In this document: in pieces, positions 1-10,600 of the stretch
Numbering within the stretch: position 1 is the stretch's first letter
Layout: every line of letters starts with the position of its first letter
The notes under the pieces: model-generated
What the model was told of the DNA's origin: nothing
Databases searched by the model: none
What the model saw: only the letters and a program-made list of their open reading frames with translations
Position numbers and translations under genes: made by a program
NCBI GenBank assembly: GCA_027488845.1
Contig: JAIYBC010000068.1
Coordinates: forward strand, 54,213 to 118,212
Direction: 5' to 3'
From: Verrucomicrobiales bacterium
GTDB lineage: Bacteria > Verrucomicrobiota > Verrucomicrobiia > Limisphaerales > UBA9464
Length of the DNA: 64,000 nucleotides

Positions 1-66
1 GGGGTGGTTTGGCGGCAAATGCGCTTGATTGGCCGGCCGTCGCTTTCGATGGTTTGGTTCACCTCC

Positions 67-1140
<1,074 letters not shown>

Positions 1141-1159
1141 GTCCGGGAGGACTTACCGC

Positions 1160-1199
1160 AAAGCCGGGTGCCTGCGAAACAGGGACCCGGCTTTGGCGT
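1160..1199 (+). terminator. Rho-independent-type terminator after the isomerase gene
   Basis: Perfect 10-bp arms AAAGCCGGGT (1160-1169) and ACCCGGCTTT (1185-1194) enclose an inner CCTG/CAGG stem with a CGAAA loop. A short GGCGTTTT tail follows. The hairpin is strong but the T-tract is weak. Confidence 0.65.
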
Positions 1200-1358
1200 T
1201 TTCGGGGTTTGGGTAGGAAGGGGAGGGAAGGAAAGGGCCCTGCCGGGAAACGACCGTTGTTGTGGATCCGAATGAATCCGTGGGATCCGTGTCCTCACCC
1301 AAAGCGCAAGCGGACTCCCGCACTCCAGGACGCTCCCGCGCTTCCAAAGGGGGCTCTT

Positions 1359-1736
1359 CTACCGACCACTTTGGAATGACCAATCGGTCACCTCGAAGGG
1401 AACCGGCCGCCATGACTGCCACCAGACCGTCGTTTCCGCCTTCTGCGTCGTGCCGCCGACCTTCACCGTCAGCTTGAGGGCGTAGTTCATCCCGGCCACG
1501 ACCTGCTGCGAGGCCTCGTCGATGGAGACCAAGGTCACGGGCTTGCCCGAGTTCCAGGAGGCGGACTTGACCGCGGCCTCGGCGGCCTTGCGGACGTTTT
1601 CGTCCTGGGCCGACACCTTGGACCATCCGCCGGCGATGGCGTTCTCGTTGGGCTGGGACTTCGGGTTGGGCTCGTTCTGGCAACCGGCGACTCCGATGAG
1701 GGCGAAGAGCGCGGCGAGTTTGATGGAGGCATTCAT
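1359..1736 (-). CDS. Cystatin-like lipoprotein
   Basis: A 125-residue predicted lipoprotein. The signal sequence MNASIKLAALFALIGVAGC ends in a lipobox with the lipidated Cys at 19. The mature part carries the three landmarks of cystatin-fold protease inhibitors: a glycine pair near the N-terminus (AGGWS, 37-41), the QVVAG loop (78-82) and a Trp-rich hairpin near the end (WWQSWRP, 106-112). In animals this wedge blocks papain-like cysteine proteases. Whether the bacterial protein inhibits a protease is inference. I took the ATG at 1736 because it gives a proper signal peptide; an ATG at 1772 in the same frame would add 12 residues. It is divergent from hisS. Confidence 0.7.
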   Translation of the reverse strand: MNASIKLAALFALIGVAGCQNEPNPKSQPNENAIAGGWSKVSAQDENVRKAAEAAVKSASWNSGKPVTLVSIDEASQQVVAGMNYALKLTVKVGGTTQKAETTVWWQSWRPVPFEVTDWSFQSGR

Positions 1737-1879
1737 TCCTTGAATGGTCGGGACCAGCCGGGCCGGATTCATCGGGGAATACTTGGGGACCTGGGACGAC
1801 GGGCAACTCCGGAATGTCGGGAGGGCGGGTCGGGGAGCGATGGCAGCGGGCTTGCGGCCCTCTGGTGGAAGCGGCTTGA

Positions 1880-3142
1880 ATGGCCGGCCCTATGGAATGC
1901 CTCCCCGGTTTCCGCGAATTCTATCCCGAGCCGCTGCCGCACAAGGACGCCTGGTCCTGCGATGCGCGCCAGCACATCTTCGACGCCTGGAGGTCCACCG
2001 CGCGTCGCTACGGATTCCGCGAGTTCGACGGTCCGCCGTTGGAGCCGTTGGAGCTGTACACCGCCAAGTCCGGCGCCGAGATCGTCGGCCAGCTCTTCAA
2101 CTTCGTCGACAAGGGCGAGCGCGCCGTCTCGATGCGGCCCGAGATGACCCCGACCGTGTCGCGCATGGTCGCGTCGTCGGAGCGGGCCTACAAGAAGCCG
2201 ATCAAGTGGTTCTCCATGCCCCAGCTGTTCCGGTACGAGAAGCAGCAGAAGGGACGGCTCCGGGAGCACTTCCAGCTCAACTGCGACATCTACGGCGAGG
2301 CCGACATCGCGGCCGACGCCGAGATCGTGGCCCTGCTGGTGGACACGCTGCGTTCCCTCGGTCTCACCGAGGAGGACTTCGTCATCCGCCTGAGCAGCCG
2401 TCAGGCCTGGCAGCGGTTCTTCGCCTCGCGCGGCGGGGATCCGGCCCACGAGTACGAGTTCTACCAGGTCATCGACAAGGTCGAGCGCGAGGATCCCGAG
2501 GTCTCGGCCAAGAAGCTCCAACCGCTGGGCATCTCGTATGACGACGTCCAGTCCTTCATCGCGGCCGCGGAACCGACGCCCGAGCTTTCGGAACTGATCC
2601 GGAACCTGGAGGCCCGCGGCCTCGGCGGCTACCTGAAGGTGGACTACTACGTGATCCGAGGACTGGCCTACTACACGGGCGTGGTCTTCGAGGCCTTCGA
2701 CCGGAAGGGCGAGTTCCGGGCGATCGCCGGTGGTGGCCGCTACGACCAGTTGGTCAAGCTGTTGAGCCACGGCAAGGTGGACCTCCCGGCACTGGGCTTC
2801 GGCATGGGCGACGTCGTCCTGCTCGAGCTGCTGAAGTCCCGGGGCAAGCTCCCGAAGTTCACCGCGGGCGTGGACGTCCTGGTGATGGTCGAGGACGAGT
2901 CGCTCCGGGCGGCTTCGCTGGGTCTCGTCCAGGCGCTGCGGGAAGCGGGCCGGGTGGTCGAGTACAGCCTAACGCCGGCCAAGTCCGACAAGCAGTTCAA
3001 GCGGGCCCTGGAGCTTGGCGCGCGGTTCACCGCGAAGATCGAGGCCGGACCGGAAGGCTCCATGACGGTGAAGGTGAAGAACCTCGCCAGCCGGGCCGAG
3101 TCGGTCGGGGATCTCGCCGCGGCCTTGGCGGCCACCGCGTGA
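1880..3142 (+). CDS. hisS: Histidyl-tRNA synthetase
   Basis: A 420-residue class II aminoacyl-tRNA synthetase that charges tRNA-His in the cytoplasm. It has the LPGFREFYPEP opening (8-18), the class II motif 2 region with FRYEKQQKGR, and the His-specific block RGLAYYTGVVFE in the second half. A C-terminal anticodon-binding domain begins near VDVLVMVEDE. Because the RGLAYYTG block and the anticodon domain are both kept, a HisZ paralogue is less likely. Motif 2 is followed by LNCDIYGE rather than the common bacterial variant, a form I associate with PVC-type and archaeal-like HisRS. ATG codons at 1880 and 1892 are both possible. GGTGGAAG just upstream favours 1880. Confidence 0.9.
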   Translation: MAGPMECLPGFREFYPEPLPHKDAWSCDARQHIFDAWRSTARRYGFREFDGPPLEPLELYTAKSGAEIVGQLFNFVDKGERAVSMRPEMTPTVSRMVASSERAYKKPIKWFSMPQLFRYEKQQKGRLREHFQLNCDIYGEADIAADAEIVALLVDTLRSLGLTEEDFVIRLSSRQAWQRFFASRGGDPAHEYEFYQVIDKVEREDPEVSAKKLQPLGISYDDVQSFIAAAEPTPELSELIRNLEARGLGGYLKVDYYVIRGLAYYTGVVFEAFDRKGEFRAIAGGGRYDQLVKLLSHGKVDLPALGFGMGDVVLLELLKSRGKLPKFTAGVDVLVMVEDESLRAASLGLVQALREAGRVVEYSLTPAKSDKQFKRALELGARFTAKIEAGPEGSMTVKVKNLASRAESVGDLAAALAATA

Positions 3143-3144
3143 AC

Positions 3145-3299
3145 CGACGCCAAGGGGAGGGAGCCGCACGCGAAGCCGCAGAACCGCAAAGAGACGGGAA
3201 CGGAGGCTCGGGTACTGCGGAACCAAAGGTGGGCCCTGCAGCCATCCCGCCTCTGAATCCGATCCCCGTCTGGCGCCTTTGCGGATTGGCGTGAGGTCC
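3145..3299. repeat. Dispersed intergenic repeat, copy A
   Basis: This gap opens with GACGCCAAGG and ends with TTTGCGGATTGGCGTGAGG, an inverted end shared with the gaps at about 38.5, 43.3 and 53.3 kb. No coding potential is visible. Its boundaries are approximate. Confidence 0.55.
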
Positions 3300-3330
3300 C
3301 TCCTCGCGTTGATCCAGCCGATTCGCCGGA

Positions 3331-4470
3331 TCACGGCTTCGCGAGGCGCCGGTTGCGTTCGGCGACCAGTTCCAGCAGTTCGAAACGCCGGTTGGACGGC
3401 GTGATGCTCCAGTCTTCGGACTGGCCGGGATAGTCGTACACCCACACCGCCGCGAGGGGCACGCCCAGCTCTTCCATGCGGTCGAGCATGCGGACGAAAC
3501 GCGCCCTCTTCGCGGCGTCCAAGGGACCGGGAACGCCGAATTCCCCGATGAATAGCGGCTTCCGCCCGTGCCGTGACCGTTCCATGGCCATCGGAAGCCG
3601 GTCGAGGTCGGAGTCCTCGTAGAGGCGTCCGCTCAGCATCGACACGGGATCCGGATGGTCGGCGAGGAAGACCTCGGCGAACTGTTCCGGGGTGTCGCGG
3701 GTCCAGGAGCGTTCCCGTTCCTGATGCCAGGCGGAGACGCGGGGGAAGGCGTGGCCGGAGAGGATCGGCTTCCGACCGGATTCCAGTCTGTGGATCTCGG
3801 CAGCGAAGGCCTTCAGCGCGCTCCGCACCTGGGCGTGGGTGAGCTCGTCGAGGGCGGTCCGCTGCGTGGGCGTCCCGAGGTCGGGCACCACCGGAGGGCG
3901 GTGTTCCGACGCATTGGGCAGGTCGGCTGCGAGGTTGAACTCGTTGCCGAGTTCCCAGGCCCAGATCGTCGGGTCGTCCCGGTGCCGCGCCACCATCGCC
4001 TCGACGTAGCGGCGCATCTCGCGATGGGTGCGGGAGGTCGGATCCCCCCAGGCGGAGACGGGTTCACCCACGAGGTCCGGCAGGGTTGGATGATGCCAGA
4101 ACAGGCTGGGGATCAGCCCCACGCCATGTCGGCGGGCCGCCGCGAGCACGGCGTCGAACCGGGCCGTGTGTGCTTCGGGCTGCGTGCGGAACAGCGTCCA
4201 GTCCTTCGGCCAGTAGCCGCAGGCGGAGAAGCGAACGAAGGGGATCCCCAGCCGCGCCAACGGCTCGAAGAACGCATCGAGCCGGTTGGTGGCCCCGGGA
4301 TCGGCCAGCGTCCGGACGAACAGGTCGTAGCCGTTGACCCCGATTGCGCGGTACGGCCGACCGTCACGGACCAACGTGCCGCGGGCATCGACGACCGGCC
4401 CACCCTCGACGGCCAACAGTGGCCCGGGAGCGGCGAGGAAGCCCCACAGGGCCAGCAGGAGCGCTGTCAA
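3331..4470 (-). CDS. Secreted GH5-like glycoside hydrolase (mannanase/cellulase fold)
   Basis: An exported clan GH-A beta-glycosidase. A hydrophobic signal (TALLLALWGFLAAPGPLLAVEG) precedes a TIM barrel. WAWELGNEFN holds the probable acid/base Glu (about residue 177) and FIGEFGVPG the probable nucleophile Glu (about 310). This arrangement is like GH5 endo-mannanases and cellulases, so the substrate is probably a plant or algal beta-glucan or mannan, but the subfamily is not resolved. The frame is open to an ATG at 4569, but a strong terminator hairpin for the upstream prepilin gene lies at 4520-4543. I therefore chose the TTG at 4470, which starts directly at the signal peptide. That start is uncertain. 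Confidence 0.75.
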   Translation of the reverse strand: MTALLLALWGFLAAPGPLLAVEGGPVVDARGTLVRDGRPYRAIGVNGYDLFVRTLADPGATNRLDAFFEPLARLGIPFVRFSACGYWPKDWTLFRTQPEAHTARFDAVLAAARRHGVGLIPSLFWHHPTLPDLVGEPVSAWGDPTSRTHREMRRYVEAMVARHRDDPTIWAWELGNEFNLAADLPNASEHRPPVVPDLGTPTQRTALDELTHAQVRSALKAFAAEIHRLESGRKPILSGHAFPRVSAWHQERERSWTRDTPEQFAEVFLADHPDPVSMLSGRLYEDSDLDRLPMAMERSRHGRKPLFIGEFGVPGPLDAAKRARFVRMLDRMEELGVPLAAVWVYDYPGQSEDWSITPSNRRFELLELVAERNRRLAKP

Positions 4471-4509
4471 CCGATCGAAAAGGCTCCGACCGACGTTGGG
4501 ACGGTCCTG

Positions 4510-4545
4510 GAAACGGGAACGGCCCGGACGGGTGTCCGGGCCGCT
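4510..4545 (-). terminator. Terminator downstream of the prepilin gene
   Basis: Read on the minus strand, CGGCCCGGAC and GTCCGGGCCG form a perfect 10-bp stem (4543-4534 and 4529-4520) with a 4-nt loop. TTCCCGTTT follows. It separates the prepilin gene from the hydrolase gene. Confidence 0.65.
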
Positions 4546-4570
4546 CTCGGGGTGTTGGGAAACCCTCACT

Positions 4571-4972
4571 TCACTGGTCGGCCAAGGTGATCAATCCGCC
4601 GGCCTCGATGTTCCGGATCTTCGAAGGCGTGGTGGCGGTGGGGCGTGCCGAGTCCGTGCAGTTGCCGATGTTGTAGGTCTCGCCCATGACCGAGTTGGGG
4701 AACTTGCTGCCCTGGAAGTACGGCGCCAGCTCGTCCTGGGTCGGTTCGGCGGTGTCGGGCTTGCGGTTCTCGTTCTGCCAGGTGGTCTTGGCCAGCTCGA
4801 TCGCCTTCAGGTTGGCGAGGATCGCGTTGTACTTACCCGTCTCCATGAACTTCTTCACGTTCGGGACGGCGATCATGGTCAGAAGACCCACGATCATGAC
4901 CGCGATCATGACCTCGACGAGGGTGAAGGCGGCGCGATAGAGGGCGCTTCGGGATTGGGTGCGGATCTTCAT
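4571..4972 (-). CDS. Type IV pilin-like / type II secretion pseudopilin
   Basis: A 133-residue prepilin. After a basic leader (MKIRTQSRSALYRAA) comes the class III signal FTLVEVMIAVMIVGLLTMIAV, with Glu at mature position 5 and a long hydrophobic helix that anchors the subunit in the inner membrane and packs the pilus core. The residue before the cleavage site is Ala rather than the usual Gly. This is tolerated but less common. The globular part is short, with one Cys and a YNIGNCTD segment near the end. Single stand-alone prepilins with this build are frequent in Verrucomicrobia and may be minor pilins or secretion pseudopilins. The ATG at 4972 was chosen because it gives a normal leader. 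Confidence 0.85.
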   Translation of the reverse strand: MKIRTQSRSALYRAAFTLVEVMIAVMIVGLLTMIAVPNVKKFMETGKYNAILANLKAIELAKTTWQNENRKPDTAEPTQDELAPYFQGSKFPNSVMGETYNIGNCTDSARPTATTPSKIRNIEAGGLITLADQ

Positions 4973-5119
4973 GGCGGTCTCTAGAAACTGGATGGCGTCC
5001 CGGGTACCAACACCGACACAGCCGAATGGTTGCGCCGGACGACCGGGACACCCGAAAGCAAAGCGCGTGGACGGATGCCGGGCAAGGGGAAGCCGGCGGG
5101 TCCAAGGCAATCGGACAAC

Positions 5120-6112
5120 TCAAGGAGCCGATCGACGCGCCCGGTCCAGCATGTCGGCGAGCCGCACCTCGGCGCCGTCGCGACGGGCGCTTTCGTGGTC
5201 CGCCTCCATGAAGGCGAAGAGTTCGATCGTCTCGGCCGGCGACACCGGGGCGACACCGGTCCGGAAGAACCGTACCGCTTCCGCCACCAGCGGCGCGTAG
5301 CCCTCGTAGGCCCCGACCTCGGCCGTTCCCATCGTCCCCGAGGCCTTGCCGGAGTAGCCCTTCACCTCGTGGAAGCTCCCGGTCCGTCCCCCACGCCACG
5401 TGCCCACGGTGCGGATCGTGCCCTGGTCGGTCTTCCCACGTCGGACGGATTCGCAGCCGGTTCCCATGACGGTGAACAGCGCCTCGCATCCGTGGACGCC
5501 GTACCAGAAGAGGTCGGGGTGGGTCTTCTCCAGGGCGGCGGGACTGCCGCACCAGGCGTTGGTCACGGTGCCGATGGATCCGGAGCGGACGGCGAGGGTG
5601 GATTTCCCGAAGCGGAGGGAGCTGGAGCTGAAGACCGGGACCTTGGCCGCCTCGGCGAGACGGAAGATCTCCAGGACGTCGCGCAGCGATCCGGCCATCG
5701 GCTTGTCGATGTACAGCGGCCGTTTGGCGGCGATGACCGGCCGCGCCTGTTCGAGGTGGGGGCGGCCGTCCACGCTCAGGAGCATCACCGCGTCCACGGT
5801 CCGGCAGAGTTCGGGGATCGAATCCACGATGCGGACGCCGTGCTGGTCCCGGACGGTGGCCGTGTAGCCGGCGACGCGGCTGATGCTGGATTCGATGTCC
5901 GGGCTGCCGCCCGGGAAGGCCGCGACGACCCGGGCGCCGGCGACGTGGTCCTTGGCGTTGGTGTTGTTGAGGATCTCGGTGAAGGCCGTCGCGTGGGAGG
6001 TGTCGAGACCGATGAGGCCGATCCTCAGGACCTCCTCGGCCGGGAGCCGTGTGGCCGACAGGATCAGGATCGCGAGCAGGCCGAGGCGGAATCGGAGTCG
6101 GAGGGACGGCAT
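5120..6112 (-). CDS. Secreted Gfo/Idh/MocA-family oxidoreductase
   Basis: A 330-residue NAD(P)-dependent oxidoreductase with an export signal (LRFRLGLLAILILSATRLPAEE). The Rossmann entry VLRIGLIGLDTSHATAF is followed by the family block LYIDKPMAGS, the counterpart of the usual EKP motif whose Lys sits near the active site. A C-terminal alpha/beta domain ends the chain. Members act on sugars or inositols and are often exported in this phylum. DKP in place of EKP and the atypical GLDTSHAT dinucleotide loop suggest a divergent subgroup. It is divergent from the recombinase gene, with 63 bp between the starts. The substrate is unknown. Confidence 0.8.
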   Translation of the reverse strand: MPSLRLRFRLGLLAILILSATRLPAEEVLRIGLIGLDTSHATAFTEILNNTNAKDHVAGARVVAAFPGGSPDIESSISRVAGYTATVRDQHGVRIVDSIPELCRTVDAVMLLSVDGRPHLEQARPVIAAKRPLYIDKPMAGSLRDVLEIFRLAEAAKVPVFSSSSLRFGKSTLAVRSGSIGTVTNAWCGSPAALEKTHPDLFWYGVHGCEALFTVMGTGCESVRRGKTDQGTIRTVGTWRGGRTGSFHEVKGYSGKASGTMGTAEVGAYEGYAPLVAEAVRFFRTGVAPVSPAETIELFAFMEADHESARRDGAEVRLADMLDRARRSAP

Positions 6113-6175
6113 GGCAGGGGTGTACCGCCGATGGGCTTCGGAGGAAAGCCCCTGGGGGAGGACCGGACCTCGCGG

Positions 6176-7132
6176 ATGGACGCGGCGGGCCGCTTGGCCG
6201 ACGATGGCGCCGTGCTTGAACCGTTGGTCGAGGAGTATCTGGTGCATCTGCGCCATGAGCGGGGTCTGTCGATCCAGACCCAGCGCACCTACTCGATGCT
6301 GCTCCTGCGGCTTTGTCGGTGGCTCGGGACGTGTCCCGTGACGGCATGGACGCAGGTCGACACCGCCCGGCTCACGGCGTTCCTCGAGCACGAGCGCACA
6401 AGGCCTTCGGAGGAACCCGGCCTCAAGACCGAGGCGCGGCTGAGTCCGTCGAGCCTCTACCTGCAGGTCGCGGCGATCCGCTCGTTCTTCCGGTTCCTGA
6501 ACGACGAGGGATTCGTCGAGGTGGATCCGGCGGAGAACCTCAGCCTGCCGCGACGTTGGAAGCAGGTGCCGAAGGCGTTGCCGATGGAGGAGGTGGACCG
6601 CCTGTTGCAACCGCCGCCGCAATGGACCCCGGCCAGCGCCTGCACCCATGCCATCCTGGAGACCGCCTACGCCTGCGGACTGCGGTTGGCCGAGTTGCGT
6701 TCGCTCCGCATCGAGCACGTCCACCTCGACGCCGGCTTCCTCACGGTCGTGGGCAAGGGGGACAAGGAACGGGTGGTGCCGGTGGGGCGCCGTGCGTTGG
6801 AGTCGCTGCGGCGTTATCTTTCCCTGCGACCCCAGCTGGTCCGCCCGCGGTCGCCGTCCGTCCTCTTCCTCACCTCACGCGGCATGCCGTTCGCCCACGT
6901 GACCCTGTGGAAGCGCATCAAGGACGCGGTGCGACTCGCGGGGATCGAAAGGCCGGTCACGCCGCACATGCTCCGCCACAGCTTCGCGACGCACCTTTTG
7001 GCGAACGGTGCGGACCTACGGGTGATCCAGGAGCTCCTGGGACATGCCAGCGTCTCGACGACGGAGATCTACACCCACGTGGCCTCGGAACGGTTGCGCG
7101 AAGTACACGAGGCGCATCACCCGCGTCCCTGA
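6176..7132 (+). CDS. Tyrosine recombinase of the XerC/XerD type
   Basis: A 318-residue site-specific recombinase. The N-terminal SAM-like DNA-binding domain covers about 15-120. The catalytic domain keeps the full set: Arg170 in CGLRLAEL, the hairpin Lys in GKGDKER (194-200), His264 and Arg267 in HMLRHSF, His290 in LLGHASV, and nucleophile Tyr299 in TEIYTHV. This is the XerC/D pattern used for resolving chromosome dimers at dif. It could also be an orphan integrase, because no dif-like site or partner was seen. The ATG at 6176 was chosen: GGGAGG lies 13 nt upstream, and the frame's upstream stretch overlaps the divergent oxidoreductase gene. The HicBA locus follows 60 bp downstream. Confidence 0.85.
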   Translation: MDAAGRLADDGAVLEPLVEEYLVHLRHERGLSIQTQRTYSMLLLRLCRWLGTCPVTAWTQVDTARLTAFLEHERTRPSEEPGLKTEARLSPSSLYLQVAAIRSFFRFLNDEGFVEVDPAENLSLPRRWKQVPKALPMEEVDRLLQPPPQWTPASACTHAILETAYACGLRLAELRSLRIEHVHLDAGFLTVVGKGDKERVVPVGRRALESLRRYLSLRPQLVRPRSPSVLFLTSRGMPFAHVTLWKRIKDAVRLAGIERPVTPHMLRHSFATHLLANGADLRVIQELLGHASVSTTEIYTHVASERLREVHEAHHPRP

Positions 7133-7195
7133 GGAGGCAACACCTGCCCACCGGAGTAGGTGGGAATCCGCCACAAGGGCCACGATACTGTTCGT

Positions 7196-7387
7196 GTGAG
7201 AGCCAAGTTCACCTGCTGGAAGGGGGCGGATGGGCGTTTCCGCGGCTTCCTCAATGCCCATCCCGATCATTGGACCCAAGGGGAAGATCCGGATGACCTG
7301 AAGGAGCTCCTCAAGGATCTCTTCAAGATGTTCACGTCTGAGGATGTTCCTGGAATCCGCAAGGAGGGGGAGCTGGAGATCGCGTGA
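7196..7387 (+). CDS. hicB: HicB-family antitoxin
   Basis: A 63-residue protein matching the HicB partial RNase H-like fold. An AKFTCWKGADGRFRGFLNAHP strand pair is followed by WTQGEDPDDLKELLKDLFKMF, which corresponds to the TxGdtleEAlxn block of HicB. HicB neutralises the HicA mRNA interferase and represses the operon. No C-terminal HTH or RHH domain is visible, so it is a short form. The start is uncertain: the GTG at 7196 gives the usual HicB opening, and a GTG at 7160 would add 12 residues. The stop TGA overlaps the GTG of the broken hicA that follows. The antitoxin frame is intact. Confidence 0.7.
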   Translation: MRAKFTCWKGADGRFRGFLNAHPDHWTQGEDPDDLKELLKDLFKMFTSEDVPGIRKEGELEIA

Positions 7388-7560
7388 AGCGGCGTGACTT
7401 GGTCCTCAGGTTCTAAACCGCTGGGTGTACCCTTCTGCGCCACGGTGGTCGACACGACATCCATCACAATCCCTAGATGGGCCGATCTCAGCCGGTGCCC
7501 CGTCATCGGGAAATCAACGGATTCCTGGCAAAGATGATCCCGCGAATTGGCCTTGGACTC
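7384..7560 (+). pseudogene. hicA: HicA toxin remnant with two in-frame stops
   Basis: Reading from the GTG at 7384 in one frame gives KRRDLVLRF, a TAA (7414-7416), TAGCTLLRHGGRHDIHHNP, a TAG (7474-7476), then MGRSQPVPRHREINGFLAKMI. These three pieces together match a whole HicA: the opening KRRDL, the GxHxI catalytic-His region and the PRHREI block. HicA is an mRNA interferase of the double-stranded RNA-binding fold. Two nonsense codons and a diverged tail after about 7557 mean no active toxin is made. No frameshift is needed to read it, so decay has come by point mutation only. It is coupled to hicB by a 4-nt overlap. Confidence 0.8.
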
Positions 7561-7680
7561 TTCCTGAAGTTGTCCGTCTGCAGCGACCGGTTGAAGACGG
7601 ATCCAAGACCATTTTCGCGACCGCACCTGAACCCTTTCCGGGACGATGAGGTTTTTCGGTAGGTCGAAAAGGTTGCGGGG

Positions 7681-10600
7681 TTACCGGGAGCCGATGCCCA
7701 AGGTCCGCAGGTAGCTGAACAGGTCGGCCTGCTCCCCGTCCTTCAGTCCGTCGAGCAGGCCTTCCGGCATCAGGGAACCCTTCAGGAAGCCGGCCTTGCG
7801 GACCTCGGCCTGGGGGAACCGACGGTCTTCGGTGTTGGCCTGACGCAGCGTCAGGGATTCCGCATCGGAAGCCGCAAGCAGGCCTTCGTGGACCTCGCCG
7901 TCGGTCGTCTCGATGCGGAACCGCCGATAGCCGGCCTCCATCGCGGCGTTCGGCGTGAGGATGTTCCTCAGGAGCGCCTCGTCGCCATGGGCGCCGGCCC
8001 CGTCGAGGGCGGGTCCGATGCGGCCGCCTTGCCCGTTCACCGCATGGCACACCCCGCAGACGGTGTTGAACAGGGCCTTGCCACGGGCGACGTCGCCGGG
8101 TTTGGAGATCCTCTCCCGCGTCACGGCGAAGAGGGATTCCAGGCGGGCGGCCTCGGCCTCTGTGGAGATCGGCGGGAGGTCCGCAGTCAGTTCCACGCGG
8201 GCGCCCTGGCCCAGACGTCCCCAACGGGAGCCCTGGCCGTGGTAGAGCAGTCCCGGTGTGCCGGCCTTGAGCGCGAGGTTGGCGGTCGCGCGGATCTGGT
8301 CGGCGCCGCGGGCGTGGTCCCAGACGCGGAACTCGGCGAAGTCCCCGGCGGTGCCGCCGGCCGCGGTCGAACCGGCGACGCGGGCCTGGAGGATCTCCCG
8401 TGTGTCCTTCGCGGTGCTGGAGGCGACCCATTCGCCGTTGCGGTAGATGCGGTAGGTGCCCTCGGCGTCGCGGGAGACGGCGAAGTGCGTCCAGGTCTCG
8501 GCGGTGGCCGGACGTGGATCGACGACGATGTCATGGTGGGGCGCACCGACGTACACGCGGAACCGGGAGTCGTGGAAGTTGAGGTCCAAGGTGGCGCCGC
8601 CGAGCAGGGAGTCGGTGTTGTTGAGTCCGGGGTCGAGGCGGACCCACGATTCCACGGTGAAGGCGCCGGCGAGGCGGAGTTCGTCCTCCACGCGGGCGGT
8701 TTCGGAACCGTCCACCCGAAGGACGGGCCGGAGCGTGGCGCCGAGTTCGGATCGCAGCCGGGCGACCTCGGGATCCTGGGGCAGCACCGCGGCGAGCCGG
8801 TCGAGCGCATAGCCGTCGAGGTCGCCGGAAGGCAGTTCGCCGGATCCGATCGCGGAGACGAGACGCCGGGCGCCGGCGGGCGTGGTGGCGAGGCGGTCGA
8901 CGACGCCACGTCGCAGGGTCGGCCCGAGGTTGGGCCAGAGTCGGAGCAGCACGGGCAGGGCGGCCTCCGAGCGGGATGCGGCCAGCGACTCGACGACCTC
9001 GCGGCGCAAGGCATCGTCGGGTGACAGCGAGAGGCGGGCGAGCAGTTCGACCGGGGCGGCACCGGTTTCCCTCAACGCGCGCAGCGCCGCCACCTGTCGC
9101 GCAGCCGGAACTCCCGGGGTCGAGGCGATGCGTACGAGTTCGGCATCGAGGCCCGGCAGTCGGAAACCCGTGATGAGCCGGAGTCCGAGATCGAGCGTGT
9201 TCGGAGCCGGCGCACCGGCGAGGAGAACCCGGACGGCGTCGGTGAGCAGGGGGAGCAGGGATTCCGGGCGTCCGATCCGGGCCCGTTGGCCGTGGAGCTG
9301 TTCGAGGATGGCGGGATCCTTGAGGGCGGATTCGAGGGCGGCGCGGGACGCGGGTTCCCCGGCGGCCTGGGCCACCAGGAGCAGTTCCTCCGTGGTCAAC
9401 GGACGTCCGAGGCCGGGAATCAGTCGGGCGAGATGGCGGGCGCCCTCAGGTCCGGCGACCACCAGCGAAGCCAAGGCGCGGGCTTCGGTCGACAGGGCGG
9501 GCTTCGGGTTTCGAAGTGCCAGCGCGACTTCGGATACACGGGGTTCGAGGGCCACCCGGACGAGGTAGCGCTCGAAGTCGTGGTGGTAGGCGGGCGCCTT
9601 CGTCCAGTCGCCCATGGGACTCGCCGCGGCGGCCTCGAGCAGGCCTTGGACGGCGGCGGCACGGATCGGCTCCGGGATGGAATCGGAGGCCAGCAACGTC
9701 GCGGAAGCCCGGATGCCTTCCTGACGAACAAGGCGGTCGGGATCGGCGAGGGCGCGGGTGGCGAGGGCGAGCCGGTCCTTGGCCGCATGCGCGGTACCGG
9801 CCGAGGCGCGGACGGCTTCCCGCCGGAGCGAACGTCCGCGGGAATCCGCGAAGACGTCCCGGAGCTGCTTGGGCTCGAGGGCGGAGAGACCTTCCAGGGC
9901 CCAAAGGGCGCGCAGCCGGTGGTCGGCGGGAGCCTTGCGGTCGGAAAGCGTCCGGCGCAGCGCCGGAACGAGGTCGCGGGCGCCGCGGTCCACGATGGCC
10001 TGCCACGCGGCGTGTCCTTCCCACGCGTTGCCGGCGGCGAGATGGGAGACGAGGTCGCGTTCGGGCACGCGGTCGAGGTCGGGAACGTTCGTCCGGTGGG
10101 GCTGGGATTGGTGACGGACGCGCCAGATGCGGCCGCGGGTCTTGTCGCGGTCGGGGTGGGTCCTTGGGATCTCGTTGTGCGAGATGACCTGGTTGTACCA
10201 GTCGACGATGTAGAGGCAGCCGTCCGGCCCGAGCGACATGGCGACCGGTCGGAACCAGGGGTCGCTGCTGAGGAGGAAGTCGGGGAGATGCTCGAGTTGC
10301 CAGCCGTTGCCGTAGGCGTCGGGTGAGGAGGCGGAGGCGCCGCGGTGGACACGGATGGCCTGGACCTTCCGCGTGATCGGGTTGGCGACGAAGAAGACGT
10401 CGCGCCAAGGGGCCGGGAACGCGTCGGAGCCCTCGGAGAGCGCGAGTCCGGAGAGTCCGGTGCCGCCCATCTCGATCTCGCCGGTCTTGGGGAACGGCGG
10501 CGAATAGGGACGCGGGATGTCGTCGCCGCAGAGCGGATAGGAACCGCCCTGCAGGAACGGCATGATCGGCCATCCCTGGTCGTTCGCCTCCTGGATGAAG

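Noticed and set aside
5030..6175. An N-terminal extension of the recombinase frame
   Set aside because: It runs antisense through the Gfo/Idh/MocA gene and has no recombinase features. The XerC/D fold starts after 6176.
7133..7195. A dif site or att site next to the recombinase gene
   Set aside because: I saw no pair of 11-bp arms around a 6-bp centre and no direct repeat that would mark an integrated element.
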